Source: Clostridia bacterium (GTDB lineage Bacteria > Bacillota > Clostridia > Oscillospirales > CAG-382). From it: DNA of 31,541 nt. The translations under genes were made by a program, and so were the position numbers. A model generated the notes under the pieces. That model ran no database searches and was not told the DNA's origin. It saw only the letters and a list, made by a program, of their open reading frames with translations. Below are positions 1 through 8,845 of this stretch, one piece after another (positions within the stretch are counted from its first letter, which is position 1; the number at the start of each line of letters is the position of its first letter). The DNA lies in contig JAFYOG010000160.1 in the NCBI GenBank assembly GCA_017560285.1, forward strand, positions 1 through 31,541. The letters are read 5' to 3'.

Positions 1-309
1 GATTTTATCGGGGCGGGTGGAAATGCGTATGCTTTCTGCCACACCCTTTTTTATATAGCCCTTTGCGGTTTGCAAAAGCGATTCCATCCTATGCCGTTCT
101 ATGGCGGTAAAGCTGCCGCCGAAAAAGCCTATTTGGCTTTCCTCGGTACCAACCTCTTGGCTTTGCAAAAGGCTGTTAAGCTCTGCCAATTCGGTTTGCA
201 AATCCTTTTCTGCCTGCACGCCCGTTATTTTAACCTGCGAGCAAAAAACGCAACAGTTGGGGCAGCCTGCATGGGGCACGAAGAAAGGTATATTACGATG
301 GGTTTTCAT
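1..309 (-). CDS. Radical SAM protein, Elp3-like (3' end missing)
   Basis: This is the first 103 codons of a gene running off the left edge. The protein begins MKTHRNIPFFVPHAGC and carries a radical SAM cluster motif of the CX3CX2C form (CPNCCVFC), followed by FFGGSFTAIE. That resembles the substrate-loop start seen in the Elp3-like radical SAM family. Members of this family commonly sit directly after rnc in Clostridia. The ATG at 307-309 overlaps the end of rnc by 17 bases, so the two are probably translationally coupled. The partner domain that would show whether it carries an acetyltransferase half is beyond the edge, so the substrate cannot be stated. Family assignment is fairly sure; function is unknown. 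Confidence 0.8.
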   Translation of the reverse strand, partial: MKTHRNIPFFVPHAGCPNCCVFCSQVKITGVQAEKDLQTELAELNSLLQSQEVGTEESQIGFFGGSFTAIERHRMESLLQTAKGYIKKGVAESIRISTRPDKI

Positions 310-1003
310 TAAGCTCACCAAGCAATATTAACGCTTCTTTTGCCGCCGCTTGCTCTGCTTCGCGCTTGCTTCTGCCCACACCCTTGCCAAGCAGGTTGGA
401 ATTTAGGTAAACCTCGTAGCTGAAGGTTCTGTCGTGGGGGGGACCCTCTTCGCCTACCAAGCGGTATGCAAGAACCTCCTCGGGGGTTTGTTGAACTATT
501 CTTTGCAAGCGGGATTTGTAATCCTCGGTACCGGTTTTGCTAACGGTTTCTAACATTTCGGTTATAAAGGGCAACACGAACGCCCTTGCCCGTTCCATAC
601 CGCCGTCAAGATAGATTGCGGCAAGAACTGCCTCGAAGGCATCGGCAATGGTGCTTTTGCGGTGTCTGCCGCCGGATTCGCCCTTGCCCAAAAGCATATA
701 ATCCCCAAGCTCTAATTTGTTGGAAAAGCTTGCCAACGCATCCTCGCACACCAACGCGGCGCGGGTACGGGTTAAAAAGCCCTCGTCGGCATTGGGAAAT
801 TGGTTAAACAAGAATTCTGCGGTGATAATAGATAAAACCGAATCGCCCAAAAATTCGCTTCTTTCGTTGCTTACGGTAAAGCCGTTTTTGCGGTTTTCGT
901 TGCAATAGGAAGAATGGGTTAGGGCAACCCGCAAATATTCTATATTGTTAAAGCTGTAATTTATTTTATTTTCCAAATGGCTTAGGGGCTTTTCCAAGGT
1001 CAT
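293..1003 (-). CDS. rnc: Ribonuclease III
   Basis: Endoribonuclease that cuts double-stranded RNA, including rRNA precursors, in the cytoplasm. The 236 residues match the usual length. The signature NERSEFLGDSVL places the expected acidic residues at about E47, E50 and D54, and ADAFEAVLAAIYLDGG supplies about D121 and E124 for metal binding. Residues from about 160 to 232 form the double-stranded RNA-binding domain, ending in the typical KREAEQAAAKEAL helix. The start lies two bases after the plsX stop, with GGAGG inside the end of plsX. Many Clostridia carry acpP between plsX and rnc; it is absent here. Confidence 0.97.
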   Translation of the reverse strand: MTLEKPLSHLENKINYSFNNIEYLRVALTHSSYCNENRKNGFTVSNERSEFLGDSVLSIITAEFLFNQFPNADEGFLTRTRAALVCEDALASFSNKLELGDYMLLGKGESGGRHRKSTIADAFEAVLAAIYLDGGMERARAFVLPFITEMLETVSKTGTEDYKSRLQRIVQQTPEEVLAYRLVGEEGPPHDRTFSYEVYLNSNLLGKGVGRSKREAEQAAAKEALILLGELNENPS

Positions 1004-1005
1004 TT

Positions 1006-2010
1006 TTATTCCTCCGCGGAAGTTTTTGCCGTAGCTTGGGCAATTTTTTCGATAGTGCCGCCCTGACAGTAAAGCATAACCTGCTTTATTGCCGAACGGA
1101 AGGAATAAGCGTCGGAACTGCCGTGGGCTTTAACCACCGGCTTTGCAAGGCCCAAAAAGGGCGCGCCGCCGTATTCGGCAGGGTCAAGACGCTTTTTTAG
1201 CTTTTTGGTTTGGCGCAGGGTTAAAGCACCGCCCAGCATTGCAATGGGGTTTGCTTTAAATACGCCCTTTATGGATTTGGACATAAACTTTGCCATGCCC
1301 TCCATAAGCTTTAGGGTTACGTTGCCGGTAAAGCCGTCGCAGACCAAAACGTCGCAACCGCCGAAGGGCACTGTCTTGCCCTCGCAATTACCGATAAAGT
1401 TAATGCTTTTATCTTCGCTTAACAGCTTATATGCATCCTGCAAAATCTGTGTTCCCTTGTGGGGTTCGGTCCCGTTGTTAAGCAATGCAACACGGGGGCT
1501 TTCTATGCCCAAAACGTTTTCGGCATAGATAGAGCCCATTTTTGCATAAAGCTGTAAAACCTCGGGGGATGCATCTAAATTAGCACCGCAATCCAACAGT
1601 ATAAAGGGCTTATCTAAGGGCATTATAGAGCCCAGTGCCGCACGGCGAATGCCCTTTATGCGGCGGATAATAAGCGAGCTCGCGGTAAACAGCGCACCGG
1701 TGTTGCCTGCGCTTACAACCGCATCTGCCTTGCCCTCTTTACAAAGGGTAGCCGCCATAACCATGGTGGAATCCTTTTTATCCTTCATAACTATCGCAGG
1801 GTCGTCTGTCATTTCCACAACGGAATTTGCGGTAACCGCGGTTACGTTTTCGGGCAATGGGGGAAGTGCGGCAACCGCTTCCTCGGTGCCCACAAGAATA
1901 AGGCTTAAGCCCTGATTTTTAAATTCCTTTGCGGCGTTAAGTGCACCCGCGGCAAGCTCGCTTGCGGGGTTATCGCCGCCCATTATATCTACTGCAACGG
2001 TAATTTTCAT
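1006..2010 (-). CDS. plsX: Phosphate acyltransferase PlsX
   Basis: Converts acyl-ACP to acyl-phosphate, the first committed step of phospholipid synthesis in most Gram-positives, at the membrane surface. The 334 residues start with the family hallmark MKITVAVDIMGGDNPASE. Further family stretches are SAGNTGALF, LLDCGANLD and VCDGFTGNV, and the length is normal. The ATG overlaps the topA stop as ATGA (4 bases), so it is coupled to topA rather than to the ribosomal protein gene rpmF, its neighbour in many Firmicutes. No fabD, fabG or acpP is nearby. Confidence 0.97.
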   Translation of the reverse strand: MKITVAVDIMGGDNPASELAAGALNAAKEFKNQGLSLILVGTEEAVAALPPLPENVTAVTANSVVEMTDDPAIVMKDKKDSTMVMAATLCKEGKADAVVSAGNTGALFTASSLIIRRIKGIRRAALGSIMPLDKPFILLDCGANLDASPEVLQLYAKMGSIYAENVLGIESPRVALLNNGTEPHKGTQILQDAYKLLSEDKSINFIGNCEGKTVPFGGCDVLVCDGFTGNVTLKLMEGMAKFMSKSIKGVFKANPIAMLGGALTLRQTKKLKKRLDPAEYGGAPFLGLAKPVVKAHGSSDAYSFRSAIKQVMLYCQGGTIEKIAQATAKTSAEE

Positions 2011-4250
2011 TTGCTTTCACTCCAGCCGCATTTATTTTTGCAATAATAAACCTCGCCGGTTTTCTTCTTCAATACCGCTTCTCCGCAACGGGGGCAACGG
2101 CGGTCGGTGGGAATATCCCAAGAGGAAAAGCTGCAGTTGGGGTAATCCTCGCAGGCGTAATAGGTTTTACGGCTCTTCGTTTGCTTTACCATAATACGCT
2201 TACCGCAATCGGGGCAAACCACACCGCTGTCGCGGCGGTAGGAAACGGCGGTTTTACATTCGGGGTAATTACGGCAGGCAAAAAAGCTGCCGTGGGGACC
2301 CTTGCGAAGTATCATATCGTTGCCGCAGTTGGGGCATTTTTCGTCTGCAATAACCTCGGCGGTCTTTTTGCTTTCGGCTTCCTCTGCAACCGGCTTTTCT
2401 GCCTCGTCAAGACGCTTTGTGTTGCGGCATTTGGGGTAATTGGGGCAGGCGGCAAACTTGCCGTAGCGACCTGTTTTTTCTACCATTACCGCGCCGCATT
2501 TTTCGCATATGATACCTGTTTCTACCTTGGGGATTTCTACCTTTTCGCTGCCCAAGGTTTTTTCGGCTTCTTCTAACTGTTCCTGAAAAGGACCGTAAAA
2601 ATCGCGGATAACGCCCACGTAATCGGTGCCGCCCTCTTCTATGCGGTCTAAATTTTCTTCCATTTCGGCAGTGAAATTATAATCTACAATATGCGAGAAG
2701 GATTGCTTCATTGTTTCGGTGGTAACAAAGCCAAGCTCGGTAGGAATAAGGAATTTGCCCTCGCGGCGGATATACCCGCGGGAAATTATTGTGGTAATAG
2801 TTGCGGTATAGGTAGAAGGTCTGCCTATTCCCTTATCCTCTAACACCTTAACCAAAGAACCCTCGGTAAAGCGGGAGGGGGGCTGGGTAAACTTTTGCTC
2901 GGGTGCAATTTCTTGGGCTGTAACGGTTTCGCCCTCGGAAAGGTCGGGCAGCATTGCTCCGCTTTCTTCGTCGGCGGTATCGTCTAAAATATCGCCGTAA
3001 ACCGCGGCAAAGCCTTTAAACTTTACGTTATGGCCGTTTGCGCGGAAAATGCAACCGTTGCATTCTATATCTGCCGAAACGGTATCCAACAGCTCGGACG
3101 CCATTTGAGATGCGATAAAGCGTTCCCAAATAAGCTTGTAAAGCTTGTATTGGTCGTTGGTGATTTTACCCTTAACCGATTCGGGCGTGATGGCAGGGTC
3201 GGTGGGGCGAATAGCCTCGTGAGCGTCCTGCGCGTTCTTTTTCATTTTAAATTCGTTGGGGGCGGCGGGATAATATTCCGCGCCGTATTTGCTTATAATA
3301 ACGTTCTTTGCCGATTCACGCGCTTCCTCGGAAATACGCAAGGAATCGGTACGCATATAGGTTATAAGACCGTGGGTGCTTTTTTCGCCAAGGCTTACAC
3401 CTTCGTAAAGCTCTTGGGCAATAAGCATTGTCTTTTGGGATTGGAAGGAAAGCTTGCGGTTTGCATCCTGCTGTAGGGTAGAGGTAATAAAGGGGGGCGC
3501 GGGACGGCGTTGCTTTAACGCGCGTTTAACCGAATCCACACGGAAATTGCCCTTTTCGATGGCGGCAAGAATTTGCTTTACCTGCGCTTCGCAGTTAATA
3601 TCCTGTTTTTTGCCGTCGGTGCCGTAGAATTTTGCCTTAAATACCTCGCCTTCGGAAGTAACGAAGGTGGCGGGGATAACCCAATATTCCTCGGGCTTAA
3701 AGGCGTTAATTTCCTGTTCGCGCTCTACAACTATACGGGTTGCAACCGATTGAACTCTGCCCGCAGAAAGACCGTTCTTTATATGCTTCCAAAGGAATGG
3801 GGAAATTTTATAACCAACCAAGCGGTCTAAAATACGTCTGGTCTGTTGGCTGTTAACCATATTCATATCGATATCGCGGGGGTGCTTTATAGCTTCCTTT
3901 ACCACGTTTTTGGTAATGGAGTTAAAGGTTATGCGCTTTATCTTTGCAGGGTCTACGTTAAGAACCTTTGCAAGATGCCAGCTTATGGCTTCTCCTTCCC
4001 GGTCGGGGTCGGCGGCGAGGAATACGCGGTCTGCCGCCTTGGCTTCCTTGCGAAGCTCGTTAATAAGCTCGCCTTTGCCGCGGATGTTTATATATTGGGG
4101 CTGAAAATCGTTATCGATATCTATACCCAGCTTGCTTTTGGGCAGGTCGCGTACGTGCCCTTTGCAGGATTTAACCTTATAGCCCTTGCCCAAAAAGCTT
4201 TTTACCGTATTTACCTTGTGGGGGGACTCCAAAATTACCAACGTGTTCAT
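2007..4250 (-). CDS. topA: DNA topoisomerase I
   Basis: Type IA topoisomerase that relaxes negative supercoils. I chose the ATG at 4248-4250 (747 residues). The protein then starts at MNTLVILESPHKV, an AAGGAG lies upstream, and overlap with dprA is avoided; a longer frame to 4313 would add 21 uncharacteristic residues. The Toprim domain holds E8 and the DPDREGE motif (D81, D83). The catalytic tyrosine is about Y298 in ITYMRTDS. The C-terminus (about 570-747) carries four tetracysteine zinc ribbons with pairs such as CEKC/CPNYPKC, CPNC/CRNYPEC and CPDC/CEDYPNC. The last ribbon (CPRC...CKNKC) is shorter. It shares one transcription unit with dprA. Confidence 0.97.
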   Translation of the reverse strand: MNTLVILESPHKVNTVKSFLGKGYKVKSCKGHVRDLPKSKLGIDIDNDFQPQYINIRGKGELINELRKEAKAADRVFLAADPDREGEAISWHLAKVLNVDPAKIKRITFNSITKNVVKEAIKHPRDIDMNMVNSQQTRRILDRLVGYKISPFLWKHIKNGLSAGRVQSVATRIVVEREQEINAFKPEEYWVIPATFVTSEGEVFKAKFYGTDGKKQDINCEAQVKQILAAIEKGNFRVDSVKRALKQRRPAPPFITSTLQQDANRKLSFQSQKTMLIAQELYEGVSLGEKSTHGLITYMRTDSLRISEEARESAKNVIISKYGAEYYPAAPNEFKMKKNAQDAHEAIRPTDPAITPESVKGKITNDQYKLYKLIWERFIASQMASELLDTVSADIECNGCIFRANGHNVKFKGFAAVYGDILDDTADEESGAMLPDLSEGETVTAQEIAPEQKFTQPPSRFTEGSLVKVLEDKGIGRPSTYTATITTIISRGYIRREGKFLIPTELGFVTTETMKQSFSHIVDYNFTAEMEENLDRIEEGGTDYVGVIRDFYGPFQEQLEEAEKTLGSEKVEIPKVETGIICEKCGAVMVEKTGRYGKFAACPNYPKCRNTKRLDEAEKPVAEEAESKKTAEVIADEKCPNCGNDMILRKGPHGSFFACRNYPECKTAVSYRRDSGVVCPDCGKRIMVKQTKSRKTYYACEDYPNCSFSSWDIPTDRRCPRCGEAVLKKKTGEVYYCKNKCGWSESK

Positions 4251-4272
4251 ATAGGTGTATTTCTCCTTAAGA

Positions 4273-5490
4273 TTATGCTTTTGCTTTAGTGTATCTTCCG
4301 CCGGGGGATGCAAGTACCTTGCCCTCGATTTCCATAACCGTAAGCTCGCACATTATTTCCGAAACTGCAATACCGGTTATTTGGGTAAGCTCATCGGCGC
4401 TTATGGGCTTGCTTATGCTTAGGGCGGAAAGTATTTTATCTGCCAAGGTATTGCCGCCGTTTTCTTGTGGTAGGGCGGTAACTTCCTCCGGGGCAGAGAT
4501 GATTTCTGTTTTAACGGTCGGTTCTGCAACCGGTTCTTCCTTAATAGGCTCCTCGGTTATTGGTGCAGTCCCGTAGGAACGCAGCTTAGAGGTAACCGAA
4601 GGGGTATATTGCCGCATTATTTCGGGGTGTTCCAAAACCAAAACCGATATTATATCCTGCGGTTCGGTAGCGGCAGGAACGCCGTTCTTTATAAGGGTGT
4701 TGGTGCCCGAATTCTCGGTGCCGATTGCGCCGGGCACAGCAAAAACGTGCTTGCCCTGCTCTAACCCGTGGCGGGCGGTTATTAATGCTCCGCTGGATTC
4801 CCCTGCCTCGATAACCACTATCGCATCGCTAAGACCGCTTATTATACGGTTGCGGTTGGGAAAATCGGCTTTCGTGCGGGGACAGCCGGGGTACATTTCG
4901 CTTATAACCGCGCCCCGCTGATAAAGGGTCTGAAACGCTTTTAAATTTTCTTTGGGATAAACGTCGCCTATGGGGTTGCCCAAAACGGCAACCGTATAGC
5001 CGCCTGCCATAATTGCACCGCGGTGGGCGGCGGTATCTATGCCTGCCGCAAGACCGCTTATTACGTAAGCACCGCTTTTGCAGAAATTATATGCAAAATT
5101 TTCGGCAATATCCTTACCTGCAGATGTCATTTTGCGTTTGCCCACAACCGCAACGCAGGGAATGCCGTTTAAGCTTTTTAAATCGCCCATAACGTACAGC
5201 ACAGAAGGCGGGGTTGGGATTCGGCGCAAGGATTTGGGATAAAGGTTATCGTAATAACCCACCACCTGCGCCCCCATGCTTTGACAGCGCTTTAAAATCT
5301 CGAAGGCTTGTGAGGTATCTTTATTTTCAAGACGGTTGATATATTTTTGCTTTTTATCGCCAAGGAAGGAAAAATCGTTGCAATTATAAATTTCCTCTAT
5401 GCCGTTATATTTGCCCAATATTTCCCCTGCAATACCGTTGCAAATGCCCGTGGCAAGCTGAAACCAGATATAAAGTATAGCCTGCTTCAT
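4273..5490 (-). CDS. dprA: DNA-processing protein DprA
   Basis: Loads RecA on incoming single-stranded DNA during natural transformation and acts in DNA protection. The Rossmann-fold core is recognisable from VISGLAAGIDTAAHRGA, VAVLGNPIGDVYP and FPNRNRIISGLSDAIVVIEA (about residues 100-290). A linker of about 50 residues rich in Pro and Glu leads to a C-terminal winged-helix segment (about 345-400). The 405-residue length is normal for the long form. The start codon overlaps the stop of the upstream methyltransferase as TAATG, with only a weak ribosome binding site, so coupling is likely. The dprA-topA pairing is classical for Firmicutes. No other competence genes are in this window. Confidence 0.95.
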   Translation of the reverse strand: MKQAILYIWFQLATGICNGIAGEILGKYNGIEEIYNCNDFSFLGDKKQKYINRLENKDTSQAFEILKRCQSMGAQVVGYYDNLYPKSLRRIPTPPSVLYVMGDLKSLNGIPCVAVVGKRKMTSAGKDIAENFAYNFCKSGAYVISGLAAGIDTAAHRGAIMAGGYTVAVLGNPIGDVYPKENLKAFQTLYQRGAVISEMYPGCPRTKADFPNRNRIISGLSDAIVVIEAGESSGALITARHGLEQGKHVFAVPGAIGTENSGTNTLIKNGVPAATEPQDIISVLVLEHPEIMRQYTPSVTSKLRSYGTAPITEEPIKEEPVAEPTVKTEIISAPEEVTALPQENGGNTLADKILSALSISKPISADELTQITGIAVSEIMCELTVMEIEGKVLASPGGRYTKAKA

Positions 5491-6281
5491 TACATTTTAC
5501 CCCGTTTTGCTTCCCACAGTATAACTGCGGCGGCGGTGGCGGCGTTAAGGCTTTCGGTCTTGCCGCTCATGGGGATAATTGCGGTAAGGTCGCATTGGGC
5601 AATAACCTCTTCCTTTAAGCCCTTTCCCTCGTTGCCCACCATAAAGCAATCGTCGTTATTTATATCGAACCTGCCCAAGGTTTGGGCTTTATCGGTAAGG
5701 GCGGTTGCAATAACCCGCTTGCCCTGACTTTGTAACAGCGTTACGCAATCTAAGGCGGTATCTGCAACGTACACGTTGGCAAAGAACATAGCGCCCATTG
5801 TTGCTCTAACGGTTTTGGGGGAATAAATATCGGCGCAATTACCGCAAAGAATTATATTGCAATCCAAGGCGGCGGCGGTGCGTATAACCGTGCCAACGTT
5901 GCCGTTATCCTGCAAATCTGCAAGGGCGATGCTTGTGCCCTTTAATTCCTTAACCGTTTCTTGGCTTAAGGGCTTTATATTATTTAGCCGTTCCGCAACG
6001 GTAAAAATGCCTTGGGGTGCCTTTTCCTCGGTAAGCTTTTCGTAAACAGAGCCTGTAACCGAAAATACCTCGCACCCTGCGGAATTGATAAGGTCCCGAT
6101 ATTTGTTAAGGGCATCCTCACGCACAAAAAGCATTTTGGGATCCCTTCCGCTGCGGATATATTCCTCTAACAGATGCACACCCTCGAAGCAAAACAGCCC
6201 TTCGGCTTCTCTGCCCTTTTTGGCGGTAAGGGTTGCCGCCCATTTTATTGTAGGGTTGTTTCTCGATTCTATATGCTTCAT
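5490..6281 (-). CDS. SpoU/TrmH-family RNA 2'-O-methyltransferase
   Basis: SAM-dependent SPOUT methyltransferase that puts a 2'-O-methyl on rRNA or tRNA; the exact target nucleotide cannot be read from the sequence. Family motifs appear in order: NVGTVIRTA (motif 1), MVGNEGKGL (motif 2) and IPMSGKTESLNAATAAAV (motif 3), in the C-terminal half. The N-terminal MKHIESRNNPTIK resembles the substrate-binding region of RlmB/TsnR-like enzymes. I chose the ATG at 6279-6281 (263 residues) because AAAAGGAT lies seven bases upstream and the longer frame adds an Arg-rich stretch absent from the family. It is the first gene after the promoter at 6359-6387. Confidence 0.9.
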   Translation of the reverse strand: MKHIESRNNPTIKWAATLTAKKGREAEGLFCFEGVHLLEEYIRSGRDPKMLFVREDALNKYRDLINSAGCEVFSVTGSVYEKLTEEKAPQGIFTVAERLNNIKPLSQETVKELKGTSIALADLQDNGNVGTVIRTAAALDCNIILCGNCADIYSPKTVRATMGAMFFANVYVADTALDCVTLLQSQGKRVIATALTDKAQTLGRFDINNDDCFMVGNEGKGLKEEVIAQCDLTAIIPMSGKTESLNAATAAAVILWEAKRGKM

Positions 6282-6330
6282 AAAAATCCTTTTAGGTGAT
6301 AGCGTTCTGCGCCGTCGCAAACGACAAAAC

Positions 6331-6377
6331 AAAAAATCCATACATTATAATATATATAATAATAGTACGGATTTTTT
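6331..6377. repeat. Inverted repeat overlapping the promoter
   Basis: Arms 6331-6343 and 6365-6377 are 13 bases each and complementary, with one G-T wobble. They enclose a 21-base AT-only loop. One arm ends in a run of six T on either strand, so it could stop read-through from prmC. The right arm also lies in the spacer of the minus-strand promoter and the loop contains its -10 box. Confidence 0.6.
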
Positions 6378-6387
6378 ATCTTGTCAA
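6359..6387 (-). promoter_or_regulatory. Sigma-A promoter of the methyltransferase-dprA-topA unit
   Basis: On the minus strand: TTGACA (6382-6387), a 17-base spacer, then TATTAT (6359-6364). The expected start site is near 6352, leaving a leader of about 70 bases before the ATG at 6281. The match to consensus is close and the spacing ideal. Confidence 0.75.
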
Positions 6388-6407
6388 TATTAAATTTTAG
6401 AATATTT

Positions 6408-7262
6408 TCAGTCGAAGCATCTTTTGCCTACGAGGATTCTGTCGATTCCGCCGTAATCCTTTATTACCGCAACCTGAAAACCGTTTTCCTGCATTATTTT
6501 AGATACGTCCTCGCATTGGTTAATGCCGATTTCGTAAATAAGCACGCCGTCCCGCTTTAAAATATAGGGGGAAAGGGCGGTTACCGTGCGGTAATAGCGC
6601 AAGCCGTCCTCGCCGCCGTCAAGGGCGGTATCTGGCTCGAAGCCAACCTGCGGCGCAAGGGTTAAAATATCGTCGGTAGGAATGTAAGGGGGGTTACAAA
6701 TAATAAGGTCCAAGGGCTTTTCCATAACCGCCGCAAGCTCGATATAATCGTCCTCGTCCAAGGCATCAAAGCGCTTTACGGCAACGTTTCTTTGCTCGGC
6801 AAGGTTTTTTTCGGTATAGGGCAAAGCTTTAAGGGAAAGCTCTAAGGCATAACCGCTTACGGTGGGCTTTTCTGCGGCGATAGCTTTTGCAATACAGCCG
6901 CTTCCGCTGCAGATATCGGCAAACAAATCGCCGTCCTTTAAAATACCCAACGCCGCCTTTACACCTATTTCGGTATCGCTTCGGGGAATAAAAACGCCGT
7001 CGCCAACGTTGATTTCATAGCCGTAAAAATTGCATTTTCCAAGGACGTACTGCAAGGGCTTGCCAAGGGAAAGCTCGAACACGGCACCGCTTACGAAGGC
7101 ATCGATAGAACGGGGTGTTTCGTCGTCTAAATGGGCAAGCAGATACCCCCGCTCGGTGTTAAGCGCCTCGCACAGTAATATATCGGCAATAACGTCCCCT
7201 TCCTCGGGGGATATGCTCATAAGCATTTCTTTTAGTTTGTTTCTGTAATCTCTAAGCTTCAA
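6408..7262 (-). CDS. prmC: Release factor glutamine N5-methyltransferase PrmC
   Basis: Methylates the GGQ glutamine of peptide chain release factors 1 and 2 in the cytoplasm. The 284-residue protein has the N-terminal helical domain, the FIPRSDTE loop (about 91-98), the SAM-binding motif DICSGSGCIAKAIA (about 116-129) and the catalytic NPPYIP at about 190-195. Its start overlaps the end of yqhQ by 11 bases. The yqhQ-prmC pairing is common in Clostridia, where prfA usually follows; here prfA is absent and an intergenic promoter begins a new unit. Confidence 0.95.
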   Translation of the reverse strand: MKLRDYRNKLKEMLMSISPEEGDVIADILLCEALNTERGYLLAHLDDETPRSIDAFVSGAVFELSLGKPLQYVLGKCNFYGYEINVGDGVFIPRSDTEIGVKAALGILKDGDLFADICSGSGCIAKAIAAEKPTVSGYALELSLKALPYTEKNLAEQRNVAVKRFDALDEDDYIELAAVMEKPLDLIICNPPYIPTDDILTLAPQVGFEPDTALDGGEDGLRYYRTVTALSPYILKRDGVLIYEIGINQCEDVSKIMQENGFQVAVIKDYGGIDRILVGKRCFD

Positions 7263-8385
7263 GGTTAGTTTCTTCCTTTGCTTCGGTTTCTTCGGGATTT
7301 TCTGCGGTTTCTTCGGTGGTTTCTTCGGTGGTTTCTTCTTTATTTTCCCATTCCTTCATAGCTAAAACGCATTCCTCGTAAAAGTTAGGGAAATCGTCGG
7401 GAAGGGCGCATTTTAAAGAGGTTATACCTACTTCGATAATATCGTCCTCGGGTTCGCGGGTGGTGAGGTTTTGCATCCAAAGACCGGGCTTTGCAAGGAT
7501 GCGAATAAGCAGGTTATCGTGCTTGCCTGCATAACGTATAAATTCGTAGCCGATGCCCATGGTAAAGGGCAACAGGCAGATTTTTATAAGGCTTCTTAGC
7601 CATACGGTATCGATAGTGATAAAAATACCTATAAATATGGATAAAAGCATCATCGCGAACATAAACGAGGTGCCGCAACGGGGGTGGAAGCGGGATTGCT
7701 TTTTAACGTTTTCTACGGTAAGCTCTAAGCCTGCCTCGTAGCAGAAAATGCTTTTATGCTCTGCCCCGTGGTATTTGTAAACACGCTTCATATCGGGGAT
7801 AAGCGAGGTTAGCCAAATATACGCCACAAAAATAACGACCTTAAGCACGCCCTCGACAACACTGCGGATAACGCCGGTTGCCGATGCATTGCCGATTATA
7901 TATTTTATGCCGTTTTCGGTACGGGTAGGTTCGCCGAACCATTCCAAAACCAAGCCGCCGATAAAGGTGGGCAACCAAATAAACAGCAGTGCCGCCAAGG
8001 CAACGCCAAGCACCATTGCAACGGCGGAAACAACCGAAATAAGCCATTTTCCGCAATGCTTTTCTACCCATTTATCGAACTTTGATGCGTTTTCCTCTTG
8101 GTAATCTAACCCAAGCATATCGGTGCCCGTGTTAATGGTGGAAAAGGATTGCACCATAGATTCTATAAAAGCAACGAAACCGCGCAAAATGGGAAGCTTG
8201 AATATTTTGATTTTATCCGAAACAGAGCTGTTGGGCTTGCGGGTAACGGCTATTTTTTTGTTATCCATACGGCGCACTGCTATTGCGGTAAGGGTTTTGC
8301 TCTTCATCATAACCCCTTCGATAATAGCCTGACCGCCTACGCCACCCAGCCTGCAGTTTTTAGGCTGTTTGTCTTTTTTGCTCAT
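7252..8385 (-). CDS. yqhQ: DUF1385 membrane protein (YqhQ family)
   Basis: The N-terminal GGVGGQAIIEGVMMKS is the hallmark of the DUF1385/YqhQ family, whose biochemical role is not established. There are hydrophobic segments at about 113-142 and 182-200 and a further pair at about 240-290. The conserved loop between them contains YKYHGAEHKSI and HPRCGTSF, with His and Cys residues that could bind metal. The last 25 residues are a low-complexity acidic tail built from EETTEE repeats, which is unusual and mirrored by a short TTTCTTCGGTGG repeat in the DNA. AAGGAG precedes the ATG. Length is slightly above the family norm because of the tail. Confidence 0.92.
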   Translation of the reverse strand: MSKKDKQPKNCRLGGVGGQAIIEGVMMKSKTLTAIAVRRMDNKKIAVTRKPNSSVSDKIKIFKLPILRGFVAFIESMVQSFSTINTGTDMLGLDYQEENASKFDKWVEKHCGKWLISVVSAVAMVLGVALAALLFIWLPTFIGGLVLEWFGEPTRTENGIKYIIGNASATGVIRSVVEGVLKVVIFVAYIWLTSLIPDMKRVYKYHGAEHKSIFCYEAGLELTVENVKKQSRFHPRCGTSFMFAMMLLSIFIGIFITIDTVWLRSLIKICLLPFTMGIGYEFIRYAGKHDNLLIRILAKPGLWMQNLTTREPEDDIIEVGITSLKCALPDDFPNFYEECVLAMKEWENKEETTEETTEETAENPEETEAKEETNLEA

Positions 8386-8425
8386 TTATAATGCTCCTTG
8401 TTAAAACAAATGTAAACTGTTGTTA

Positions 8426-8454
8426 TTGATTTTTCCTCAATTTTGTATTATACT
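8426..8454 (+). promoter_or_regulatory. Sigma-A promoter for the RNHCP operon
   Basis: TTGATT (8426-8431), a 17-base spacer, then TATACT (8449-8454). It lies in the AT-rich divergent gap between yqhQ and the RNHCP gene. A minus-strand TATAAT (8448-8453) overlaps it and may serve yqhQ, but no good -35 box accompanies that one. Confidence 0.6.
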
Positions 8455-8515
8455 ATACTAAACCTAAAAATAAAACCCCAAATTAAAAAAATTTACAAGT
8501 TTTGGTATCTTATTT

Positions 8516-8845
8516 ATGGAAAATAAAGTTTTTGCAAAGAACGACAGCGGTTTTGTTTGCGGTAATTGCGGCAAAGAGGTACCCCCCTTGGGCTATACCT
8601 CGCGTAATCATTGCCCATATTGCCTTTATTCCCGCCATCTTGACGTTAACCCAGGGGACAGAGCATCCGATTGCGGCGGGCTAATGCGCCCCGTTGCCGT
8701 TACGTCCCACCCCAAAAAGGGCTTTGTTATCACCCACAAATGCACCCTTTGCGGCAGCGAACGGAACAACAAAATGCAAGCCGACGACGATACTTCCCTG
8801 CTTATAAAGCTTACCAACCCCTATTTTGCGGAGGAATATAAATGA
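8516..8845 (+). CDS. RNHCP domain zinc-ribbon protein
   Basis: A 109-residue protein of the RNHCP family, named for the conserved stretch seen here as SRNHCPYCLYS. Paired cysteines (CGNC, CPYC, SDCGG, CTLCGS) indicate two zinc ribbons. The family is widespread in Gram-positives but has no assigned function; nucleic acid or ribosome contact is a guess. A recognisable Shine-Dalgarno sequence is lacking upstream of the ATG, which may mean low translation. The last four bases overlap the next start as ATGA, so the two genes form a coupled pair. Confidence 0.88.
   Translation: MENKVFAKNDSGFVCGNCGKEVPPLGYTSRNHCPYCLYSRHLDVNPGDRASDCGGLMRPVAVTSHPKKGFVITHKCTLCGSERNNKMQADDDTSLLIKLTNPYFAEEYK

Noticed and set aside
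2007..4313. A longer topA with 21 more N-terminal residues
   Set aside because: The extension overlaps dprA, lacks a suitable ribosome binding site and is unlike the family; the ATG at 4250 fits better.
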